Source of the DNA: Bacteroidota bacterium
GTDB lineage: Bacteria; Bacteroidota; Bacteroidia; Bacteroidales; JAAYUG01
Reading direction: 5' to 3'
NCBI GenBank assembly: GCA_021812865.1
Contig: JAKAMP010000065.1
Location: 1 to 9,549, forward strand
DNA: 9,549 nucleotides
In this document: in pieces, positions 1 to 5,229 of the stretch
How positions within the stretch are numbered: position 1 is the first letter of the stretch
How the letters are laid out: each line of letters begins with the position of its first letter
Translations under genes and position numbers: made by a program
The notes under the pieces: generated by a model
The model's database searches: none
Seen by the model: only the letters and a program-made list of their open reading frames with translations
Told to the model about the DNA's origin: nothing

Positions 1-300
1 TTCGAGACGATCGGCGAGTGGGTGGTCAGGACCTATGGCCTGCAGGCGGGCCTCGCCAAGTTCCGTGCCGGCTTCGACGAGTACGGGACCTGGATCATCC
101 TGATCAAGGGGCTGACACCCATCCCCTACAAGCTGGTAACCATCGCCTCCGGTGCGGCCCATTTCGACCTTTTCACGTTCGTGTGGGCGTCCATCGTGAC
201 GCGTGGCGCGCGTTTCTTCATCGTGGCAGCCTTGCTGTGGAAGTTCGGCGAGCCGATCCGCAGCTTCATCGAGGAACGCCTGACCCTGCTGACCTGGCTG
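1..300 (+). CDS. YqaA/DedA-family membrane protein, C-terminal fragment (foreign to the rest of the window)
   Basis: The frame is open from base 1 (reading FETIGEWVVRTYG), so this is the interior and C-terminal part of a protein whose start lies outside the window; the GTG at 22 is not a real start. The segment with LIKGLTPIPYKLVTIASG matches the conserved re-entrant loop region of the SNARE-associated/DedA superfamily, YqaA branch: small inner-membrane proteins thought to act in lipid or envelope homeostasis. A membrane segment follows (roughly bases 160-240), then the charged stretch FGEPIRSFIEERLTLLTW. In proteobacterial YqaA proteins, as I remember them, that stretch is followed by one last hydrophobic helix and a stop. 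Here it runs instead into an unrelated sequence near base 300. Codons are strongly G/C-ending, unlike all later genes. Family assignment is confident; proteobacterial, probably alphaproteobacterial, origin is inferred from memory of the family and from composition. Confidence 0.8.
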
Positions 301-315
301 GTGTTGTTTTCTTCC
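285..315. other. Probable chimeric join between two genomes
   Basis: Within one uninterrupted reading frame, the protein changes around base 300 from a YqaA/DedA tail to the membrane domain of a Bacteroidota ABC exporter. GC content and third-position GC fall at the same place: 37 of 60 bases in the row starting at 61 are G or C, against 22 of 60 in the row starting at 841. No insertion sequence, terminal repeat, att site or tRNA is seen at the border. The exact base cannot be fixed by eye; the last residues that fit YqaA are LTLLTWL and the first that fit the ABC protein are about VLFSSTSFG. The frame being kept across the join has a one-in-three chance and is not evidence of a real fusion. 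An assembly chimera is the simplest explanation. Confidence 0.7.
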
Positions 316-1269
316 ACCAGTTTCGGGGTTTTGCTTGGTTTGTTCCTTTCTTCGATTTTCAGAAGCCGGCTGTCTATTTATATTCTGATAGCAATACTCA
401 TTATTCCCCAGGTATTGTTTGACGGAGTGGCCATCGATTTCAATAAATTACCTTCCGGGTTGAGGAACGAACGCTTTGTGCCCGTCATAGCCGACCTGAT
501 GGTTTCCCGCTGGGGATATGAGGCGTTGATGGTGAACCAGTTCAAGAACAACCCATACGAACAGAATTATTACACCATCGACCGGAAGCTGAATCAGAAA
601 GAAATTTATGCCGATATCATCATCCCGGCATTGCAGGCCAAGGTGCTTGACTGTACTGGAAAAAAAGAATCCGGCAGGAGTCCCGATTCCCTGGCAGGTG
701 AGCTAAGCCTGATCAGCAACGAGTTCAACCAGCTTGCCGTGAAGAATGATATTTTCCCGTTTGAGTTTCAGTCGAAACTCAATTCCAGGGAATTTGCACG
801 CCCGGTGGCAGAGGAGGCCATGAATTACCTCGCCTTTGTAAGGAACAGTTTTTTTGAAGATGTTGAATCTTTAAAGCAGAGCAGAGATTCTGTGGAAAGG
901 GCGCTGGACAGCAAATACGGACGCAAAGGACTTGAAATGCTCAAAAATGCATATGATAATACATTCATTGCGAACCTGGTCAAGAACCGGGAATCACAGG
1001 AAGTGATCAGGGAAACTGAATCTCGGTTCATTCCTCTGAAATTCCCGATTTATCTGAGTACTGATTCTACCTTCGGAAGAGCGCCCTTTTATGCGGCGTA
1101 CAAGTTGCTGAACGGACAGTATATCAATACTGAATGGTTCAACATACTCATTATATGGCTGCTTTCCTTTGTTTTATATGTAATTCTGATCAGTGAGCTT
1201 GGAGAAACGGTTTACAACAGAATCAGCCTCATGATTCCGCGAAAATCATGGCTGCCGCAATATCCCTGA
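301..1269 (+). CDS. ABC-2 type exporter permease, C-terminal fragment
   Basis: About 322 residues survive of what is probably a protein of roughly 1000 residues: Bacteroidota have a family that fuses an ATPase (often with an FHA-like domain) to an ABC-2 permease, and this piece fits its C-terminus. Two hydrophobic segments come first, the second being YILIAILIIPQVLFDGVAI. The IIPQ turn followed by a short amphipathic stretch and a MVSRWGYEALMV motif is characteristic of these permeases. A hydrophilic, mostly helical domain of about 200 residues follows, probably outside the membrane, and then a final helix (ILIIWLLSFVLYVILI) just before the C-terminus. The ATPase half and the first permease helices are absent, replaced upstream by unrelated DNA near base 300. 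The stop at 1267-1269 is 16 bp from the stop of the convergent downstream gene. Substrate cannot be told. Confidence 0.72.
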   Translation: MLFSSTSFGVLLGLFLSSIFRSRLSIYILIAILIIPQVLFDGVAIDFNKLPSGLRNERFVPVIADLMVSRWGYEALMVNQFKNNPYEQNYYTIDRKLNQKEIYADIIIPALQAKVLDCTGKKESGRSPDSLAGELSLISNEFNQLAVKNDIFPFEFQSKLNSREFARPVAEEAMNYLAFVRNSFFEDVESLKQSRDSVERALDSKYGRKGLEMLKNAYDNTFIANLVKNRESQEVIRETESRFIPLKFPIYLSTDSTFGRAPFYAAYKLLNGQYINTEWFNILIIWLLSFVLYVILISELGETVYNRISLMIPRKSWLPQYP

Positions 1270-1285
1270 GGTAATCAACGAAAGT

Positions 1286-1747
1286 TCAAAAAGTAATGAT
1301 TTTCCGGTTTTGCTTAATACATACCGACAGCGTTTTGCCCAGGTAGGCCACTTCGGCCCCCATATCTTCCACCGCTTTACCTACGCCAAAATCTTCGGCC
1401 GATCCCTTGTCAATATACAGGTTTATGCCGGTATGTTTCAGGCTTTTGAATACATCCTGCAGCTCTTTATCGCTGGCCAGAAGCTTTACCGATGGACCCC
1501 ATACCATAAGGGTTATGTTGTCGAGCCATCCGTTCAGGCGGGCATTCAGAACGAAATTCAATACAACCGATTTTGCCACGTCTTTGTCCGATGAAGCCCA
1601 TATGATAACCAGACTGGAGGAATCTCCGGGATTCAACGTGGGTTCATCATACTGGGATACTTTTGGATTGCGGGGAGTGCATGAGAACAGCGCCACGCAG
1701 ATCGCCAGTACCCACAGGGTATGGATACGGGGTATTTGTGTATTCAT
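1286..1747 (-). CDS. DsrE-like lipoprotein lacking the usual cysteines
   Basis: This 153-residue protein starts with a short lipoprotein signal: a basic N-terminus, a hydrophobic core at residues 11-21, and lipobox LFSC with the acylated cysteine at 23. After a linker, residues 46-153 look like a DsrE/DsrF-fold domain: first strand LVIIWASS, then ITLMVWGPSVKLLASDKEL, then AEVAYLGKTL, and a C-terminal KIITF strand. DsrE-like proteins are sulfur-relay or small redox/carrier proteins and usually cytoplasmic. In cytoplasmic relatives, as I recall them, a short cysteine motif sits just before the Y-G-V turn; here that place reads DKGSAEDFGV (113-122) with no cysteine, so thiol chemistry there is unlikely. 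C143 is the only cysteine in the mature domain apart from the lipidated one. I chose ATG at 1747 because the upstream in-frame ATG at 1765 overlaps the promoter's -7 box and would precede transcription. Function unknown. Confidence 0.7.
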   Translation of the reverse strand: MNTQIPRIHTLWVLAICVALFSCTPRNPKVSQYDEPTLNPGDSSSLVIIWASSDKDVAKSVVLNFVLNARLNGWLDNITLMVWGPSVKLLASDKELQDVFKSLKHTGINLYIDKGSAEDFGVGKAVEDMGAEVAYLGKTLSVCIKQNRKIITF

Positions 1748-1764
1748 GATCGTCAGATTTGGCA

Positions 1765-1795
1765 TAAAGGTAAGAATCCCGGAGTAAAACGCAAA
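1765..1795 (-). promoter_or_regulatory. Bacteroidota-type promoter of the DsrE-like lipoprotein gene
   Basis: Read on the minus strand, TTTG (1795-1792) is followed after 19 nt by TACCTTTA (1772-1765). The phylum consensus is TTTG, 19-21 nt, TAnnTTTG, so only the last base of the -7 box differs. Transcription would begin a few bases further on, giving a very short leader before ATG 1747. That geometry settles the choice of start for the gene. No Shine-Dalgarno sequence is seen, as is usual in this phylum. Confidence 0.65.
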
Positions 1796-1817
1796 CCAAT
1801 ACCCATGGTCGGCAGGC

Positions 1818-1842
1818 AGGACTCCTCAATCACTGGAGTCCT
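1818..1842. promoter_or_regulatory. Perfect inverted repeat between two divergent promoters, possible operator
   Basis: AGGACTCC (1818-1825) and GGAGTCCT (1835-1842) are exact reverse complements separated by 9 nt. The centre, near 1830, lies almost midway between the -33 boxes of the leftward promoter (ending 1795) and the rightward promoter (starting 1857). This position suits a dimeric regulator serving both genes. The alternative is a weak intrinsic terminator for rightward transcription reading through from the ABC gene, since ATTTTG follows the stem on the plus strand, but that T run is short. The operator role is inferred from position and symmetry only. Confidence 0.45.
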
Positions 1843-1856
1843 ATTTTGCAGTATTG

Positions 1857-1887
1857 CTTGACTGTAATATTAAAATTGCTATTTTTA
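1857..1887 (+). promoter_or_regulatory. Bacteroidota-type promoter of the SSS symporter gene
   Basis: CTTG at 1857-1860 (three of four bases of the TTTG box) is followed after 19 nt by TATTTTTA at 1880-1887, which fits TAnnTTTG except for the last base. The start codon lies 38 nt beyond the -7 box, leaving an A-rich leader without a Shine-Dalgarno sequence. The leader ends in ACAAACCCT before the ATG; the GH130 gene has a similar TCAACCCCT before its ATG. Confidence 0.55.
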
Positions 1888-1925
1888 TGCATTACTAACC
1901 AATCTTAACTGCTAAAACAAACCCT

Positions 1926-3800
1926 ATGCAACTACATCTCATCGACATTCTCATCATTCTCCTTTATGTACTGGTGAGCATCGCCATCGGATACTGGGTG
2001 TCCCACCGTGCATCAAAAGATATCCACTCTTATTTTCTTGGTGGCAATTCGCTGCCATGGTACCTGCTGGGTATTTCCAATGCCTCAGGCATGTTTGATA
2101 TTGCCGGAACCATGCTGCTGGTATACTGGCTCTTTCTGTATGGTCTGAAAAGTGTATGGCTTCCGTGGGTATGGCCGGTGTTTAACCAGATATTCCTTAT
2201 GGTTTACCTGTCCGTTTGGCTTCGCCGTTCGAATGTGATGACCGGGGCAGAATGGATAAAGACCCGGTTTGGTGAAGGGAAAGGGGCCACGCTTTCGCAT
2301 ATTATTGTAGTGATTTTTGCGCTGGTATCGGTCATCGGATTCCTCTCATACGGGTTCAAGGGAATCGGCAAGTTTGCCACCTCCTTCCTGCCTCCCCTGG
2401 TAACGGATCCCAGCTTTCTTGCCAATAATCCACAGATCAATGCCAACCTTTATGCCCTGATCCTGATGGGCATCACCACCTTTTATGTGGTGAAAGGAGG
2501 AATGTTCAGCGTGGTGATCACCGAGGTGCTGCAGTACCTGATCCTGACCGTTGCATCCATTGCCATTGGCATCATTGCCATACACCAGGTCTCCCCCGAC
2601 ACCATCAATCATTTTATCCCTGCCGGATGGAAAGATATATCCTTTGGGCACTGGCTCAATCTCGACTGGTCAAAACTCAACATGCAGGCCGCGAACGACT
2701 GGATTGCCAAGGACGGTTATTCCCTGTTCTCCATCTTTTTTATGATGATGCTGTTCAAAGGGATTTTTGTAAGCGCCGCCGGTCCGGCTCCCAATTACGA
2801 CATGCAGAGAATACTTTCCACGCGCAGTCCTAAGGAAGCCGCCAAGATGAGTTCCCTAGTGAGCCTTGTACTTAACCCTCCCAGGTATTTCATGATTGCC
2901 GGACTTACCGTTCTGGCGCTGGTGAATTTCAGCGGTGTTTTTCAGAATCTCCCTGCAGGAATGAAGCCTGATTTTGAATCCATCATGCCGCAGGTACTCG
3001 CGAAATTTGTGCCTGTGGGCCTGCTCGGATTGCTTATGGCCGGTTTGCTTGCCGCCTTTATGAGCAATTTTGCCGCTACTGTGAACGCTGCCCCGGCCTA
3101 CATCGTGAACGACATTTACAAGCGATATATCAATCCCAACGCAGAGCCTAAAAAATATGTAAAGATAAGCTATATTGCATCCATAGCCGTTGTAGTGGTA
3201 GGTATTTCGGTAGGTTTTGTGGTTGAATCCATCAACAACGTCGTACTCTGGATTACCAGCGCCCTCTGGGGCGGATATACCGCTTCCAATGTGCTGAAAT
3301 GGTACTGGTGGAGGTTCAATGGATACGGTTATTTCTGGGGCATGGTATCGGGCATAGCTTCTGCCCTGCTTATCCCGCTGCTCAACCAGTTCCACCTGAT
3401 CGACTTCCTTGTGAACTGGCCTCTGCCAAGCAACCTCGAAATGAACACTTTCCCTGTGATCTTTATCCTGTCAATCATCGGCTGTATCCTGGGTACACTT
3501 CTTACCAAGCCTGAGGATGATGCCATACTTAAAAAATTCTACTCCACCGTGAGGCCCTGGGGGTTCTGGAAGCCCATTCACGAAAAAGTAATGGCAGAAA
3601 ATCCTGATTTCAAGAAAAATACCAATTTCTGGCGCGACATGTTCAATGTGGTCGTGGGTATCATCTGGCAGGTTACCCTGATGGCTCTGCCCATCTACCT
3701 TGTGCTCAGGGAGAAGATGTCGCTGCTGATCAGTGTCATTATCGCCGCCGTTGCCATGTTCATCCTGAAAAAAACCTGGTGGGACAAGCTGGAGGACTAA
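1926..3800 (+). CDS. Sodium:solute symporter (SSS family), probable sugar importer
   Basis: This 624-residue, very hydrophobic protein belongs to the SSS (SLC5-like) family, which couples inward sodium flow to uptake of sugars or other small solutes across the inner membrane. About 14 or 15 membrane helices can be picked out, beginning at residues 6-26. Family marks are the N-terminal ASKDIHSYFLGGNSLPWY block after helix 1, the unwound first core helix with SNASGMFDIAG (51-61), and GLLMAGLLAAFMSNFAATVN (368-387). In the last block, family members such as vSGLT place paired serines for the second sodium site; here the pair reads Ser380-Asn381. The C-terminal part (about 530-624) carries a soluble loop and two further helices. 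It has its own promoter, and a terminator follows, so it may be a single-gene transcript. The next gene is a GH130 phosphorylase, which makes a mannan-derived sugar such as mannobiose or mannosyl-glucose the likely substrate, by inference. An exact substrate cannot be read from the sequence. Confidence 0.88.
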   Translation: MQLHLIDILIILLYVLVSIAIGYWVSHRASKDIHSYFLGGNSLPWYLLGISNASGMFDIAGTMLLVYWLFLYGLKSVWLPWVWPVFNQIFLMVYLSVWLRRSNVMTGAEWIKTRFGEGKGATLSHIIVVIFALVSVIGFLSYGFKGIGKFATSFLPPLVTDPSFLANNPQINANLYALILMGITTFYVVKGGMFSVVITEVLQYLILTVASIAIGIIAIHQVSPDTINHFIPAGWKDISFGHWLNLDWSKLNMQAANDWIAKDGYSLFSIFFMMMLFKGIFVSAAGPAPNYDMQRILSTRSPKEAAKMSSLVSLVLNPPRYFMIAGLTVLALVNFSGVFQNLPAGMKPDFESIMPQVLAKFVPVGLLGLLMAGLLAAFMSNFAATVNAAPAYIVNDIYKRYINPNAEPKKYVKISYIASIAVVVVGISVGFVVESINNVVLWITSALWGGYTASNVLKWYWWRFNGYGYFWGMVSGIASALLIPLLNQFHLIDFLVNWPLPSNLEMNTFPVIFILSIIGCILGTLLTKPEDDAILKKFYSTVRPWGFWKPIHEKVMAENPDFKKNTNFWRDMFNVVVGIIWQVTLMALPIYLVLREKMSLLISVIIAAVAMFILKKTWWDKLED

Positions 3801-3818
3801 AGGGTATAAAGTCAATAG

Positions 3819-3851
3819 ACAAGTAACAAGTAACAAGATTCAAAATTCAAA
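3819..3851. repeat. Two adjacent short tandem heptamer repeats
   Basis: After the symporter stop, ACAAGTA occurs twice in tandem (3819-3825, 3826-3832) with a third partial copy ACAAGA. This merges into two copies of ATTCAAA (3838-3844, 3845-3851). Both units are seven bases long and A-rich, and neither strand codes for anything here. They sit between the stop codon and the terminator. Similar A-rich runs occur between genes in some Bacteroidota genomes as far as I recall, but I cannot verify that this one is dispersed. Confidence 0.6.
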
Positions 3852-3866
3852 TAACAAAATAATAAT

Positions 3867-3897
3867 GAAAGGCTCCGGGCAGGAGTCTTTCGTTTTT
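3867..3897 (+). terminator. Rho-independent terminator after the symporter gene
   Basis: GAAAGGCTCC (3867-3876) pairs with GGAGTCTTTC (3882-3891) over ten positions, one of them a G-U pair in RNA, closing a five-base loop. GTTTTT follows at 3892-3897. It lies 66 nt beyond the symporter stop and before the promoter of the GH130 gene, so the two genes are probably transcribed separately. Confidence 0.75.
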
Positions 3898-3921
3898 CAG
3901 GGATGAAGGGTTTTCTGGCAG

Positions 3922-3953
3922 TTTGACACTTCAGGGAATATTGCGTATCTTTA
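3922..3953 (+). promoter_or_regulatory. Bacteroidota-type promoter of the GH130 gene
   Basis: TTTG at 3922-3925 and TATCTTTA at 3946-3953 are separated by 20 nt and match the phylum consensus except for the last base. The ATG at 3975 is 21 nt past the -7 box, so the leader is only about 15 nt and has no Shine-Dalgarno sequence. This is the best complete promoter in the window together with that of the DsrE-like gene. Confidence 0.65.
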
Positions 3954-3962
3954 GGCTCCTAA
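3951..3962. promoter_or_regulatory. Twelve-base palindrome at the GH130 transcription start, possible operator
   Basis: TTAGG (3951-3955) and CCTAA (3958-3962) flank a central CT, giving an almost perfect palindrome. It overlaps the last three bases of the -7 box and the expected transcription start, where a bound repressor would block initiation. The arms are short, so chance is a real possibility. Confidence 0.3.
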
Positions 3963-3974
3963 AAATCAACCCCT

Positions 3975-5159
3975 ATGACCAAAAAGGAATTTGAAAAAAG
4001 CCTTGCAAAAAAAATGCGCAGGCATACACAACTTATCGAAAGAAGTAACAAGGCCAGAAAAGACGGGAACGGAATCTTTACACGATATAAATACCCGGTA
4101 CTGACAGCGGAACACACGCCTCCGTTCTGGCGTTATGACCTGAATTACAAAACAAACCCGCACCTGATGGAACGGTTGGGCATCAATGCCACGTTCAATG
4201 CCGGCGCTATGATGTTCGACGGGAAATATATCATGGTAGTGCGGGTGGAAGGAAACGACCGGAAATCATTTTTCGCTATCGCCCAGAGTCCGAATGGGAT
4301 TGACAACTGGGCATTCTGGGACTATCCCGTCACTCTTCCCGAAACAGACAACCCGGATGTGAATGTATATGATATGCGACTCACCCATCATGAAGATGGC
4401 TGGATTTACGGATTATTCTGCACGGAAAGAAAAGATCCCCATGCTCCCGATGGCGATACATCCTCTGCGGTGGCCGATTGTGGTATTGCCAGGACAAAAG
4501 ACCTGAAAAACTGGGAAAGACTGCCCGACCTGCAAACCCATGGCGGTCAGCAAAGAAACTGTGTACTGCATCCTGAGTTCATTAAAAATAAATATGCCAT
4601 CTATACCCGACCACAGGATGGGTTCATCGATATCGGCAAAGGAGGCGGTATTGGTTTTGGGCTTACCGACAGTATGGAACAGGCCGTCATTACGAAAGAA
4701 ACCATCATTGAAAACAAAGTTTATCATACCATCAAGGAAGTGAAGAACGGACTGGGGCCTGCACCGATCAAAACAAAAGAAGGCTGGCTTCACCTGGCTC
4801 ATGGTGTAAGAAACACTGCGGCCGGATTGCGTTATGTGCTGTACATGTTCCTGACCGATCTGAAAGCTCCATCCAAAGTAATCAAAGTACCATCTGGATA
4901 CTTCATGGCCCCGGAAGGCGAAGAGAGAGTAGGCGATGTTTCGAATGTACTCTTCTCAAATGGATGGATCGTGAATGGTAAGGAAGAAGTATTCATTTAT
5001 TATGGATCCTCCGATACTCGCATGCATGTGGCCACTTCTACAGTTGAGAAGCTTGTCGATTATGTGCTTCACACCCCGGAAGACGGGCTACGGTCGGCTG
5101 CCAGCGTGATGACAAGAAATGAACTGATCAAACAGAACCTGAAACATAAAAAGAAGTGA
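3975..5159 (+). CDS. 4-O-beta-D-mannosyl-D-glucose phosphorylase (GH130)
   Basis: This cytoplasmic-type protein of 394 residues, without a signal peptide, is a close full-length match in remembered sequence to the Bacteroides fragilis mannosylglucose phosphorylase (GH130 subfamily 1, about 390 residues). The enzyme uses phosphate to split 4-O-beta-D-mannosyl-D-glucose into alpha-D-mannose 1-phosphate and D-glucose. Shared blocks include [20 protein letters not shown] (37-56), [14 protein letters not shown] (65-78), [20 protein letters not shown] (91-110), [17 protein letters not shown] (130-146), [16 protein letters not shown] (171-186), [15 protein letters not shown], and [20 protein letters not shown] (308-327). 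Asp133 in NVYDMR corresponds to the catalytic proton donor of the family (Asp131 in the B. fragilis enzyme). No key residue appears missing. In known pathways mannobiose is first changed to mannosyl-glucose by a cellobiose/mannobiose 2-epimerase; that gene is not in the window. The preceding symporter gene and the convergent GH3 gene fit a mannan or glucomannan locus. Confidence 0.9.
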   Translation: MTKKEFEKSLAKKMRRHTQLIERSNKARKDGNGIFTRYKYPVLTAEHTPPFWRYDLNYKTNPHLMERLGINATFNAGAMMFDGKYIMVVRVEGNDRKSFFAIAQSPNGIDNWAFWDYPVTLPETDNPDVNVYDMRLTHHEDGWIYGLFCTERKDPHAPDGDTSSAVADCGIARTKDLKNWERLPDLQTHGGQQRNCVLHPEFIKNKYAIYTRPQDGFIDIGKGGGIGFGLTDSMEQAVITKETIIENKVYHTIKEVKNGLGPAPIKTKEGWLHLAHGVRNTAAGLRYVLYMFLTDLKAPSKVIKVPSGYFMAPEGEERVGDVSNVLFSNGWIVNGKEEVFIYYGSSDTRMHVATSTVEKLVDYVLHTPEDGLRSAASVMTRNELIKQNLKHKKK

Positions 5160-5176
5160 TCCCTGTATCCTCGAAT

Positions 5177-5212
5177 TAGAAAAGCCGGCAGAAAAATGCG
5201 CCGGCTTTTCTA
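5177..5212. terminator. Bidirectional terminator between convergent GH130 and GH3 genes
   Basis: TAGAAAAGCCGGC (5177-5189) and GCCGGCTTTTCTA (5200-5212) form an unbroken 13-bp stem around a ten-base loop. The GC-rich core is flanked by A and T tracts, so a U run forms in either direction. It lies 17 nt after the GH130 stop and 17 nt after the GH3 stop on the other strand, and can end both transcripts. Confidence 0.88.
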
Positions 5213-5229
5213 TTTCAAAAGCTACAGTA

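Noticed and set aside
22..1269. A single 415-residue protein starting at GTG 22
   Set aside because: The frame is open upstream to base 1, and the two halves belong to unrelated families with different base composition, so this is not one genuine gene.
1241..1304. Nine-base inverted repeat (GAAAATCAT / ATGATTTTC) spanning the convergent stops at 1267 and 1286
   Set aside because: The loop is 46 nt and the arms are AT-rich; one or two such pairs are expected by chance in 10 kb. It is not a convincing terminator.
1834..1850. Possible sigma-54 site TGG-N11-GCA upstream of the symporter gene
   Set aside because: The spacing between GG and GC is 11, not the strict 10, and the TGGCAC and TTGC parts match poorly. 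It also overlaps the inverted repeat.
2856..3395. Minus-strand open frame (179 codons) inside the symporter gene
   Set aside because: Antisense to a clear SSS gene, histidine- and glycine-rich, with no recognisable domain or promoter.
3916..3930. TGGCAG resembling a sigma-54 -24 element before the GH130 gene
   Set aside because: No GC occurs at the required distance for a -12 element, and a better ordinary promoter is present there.
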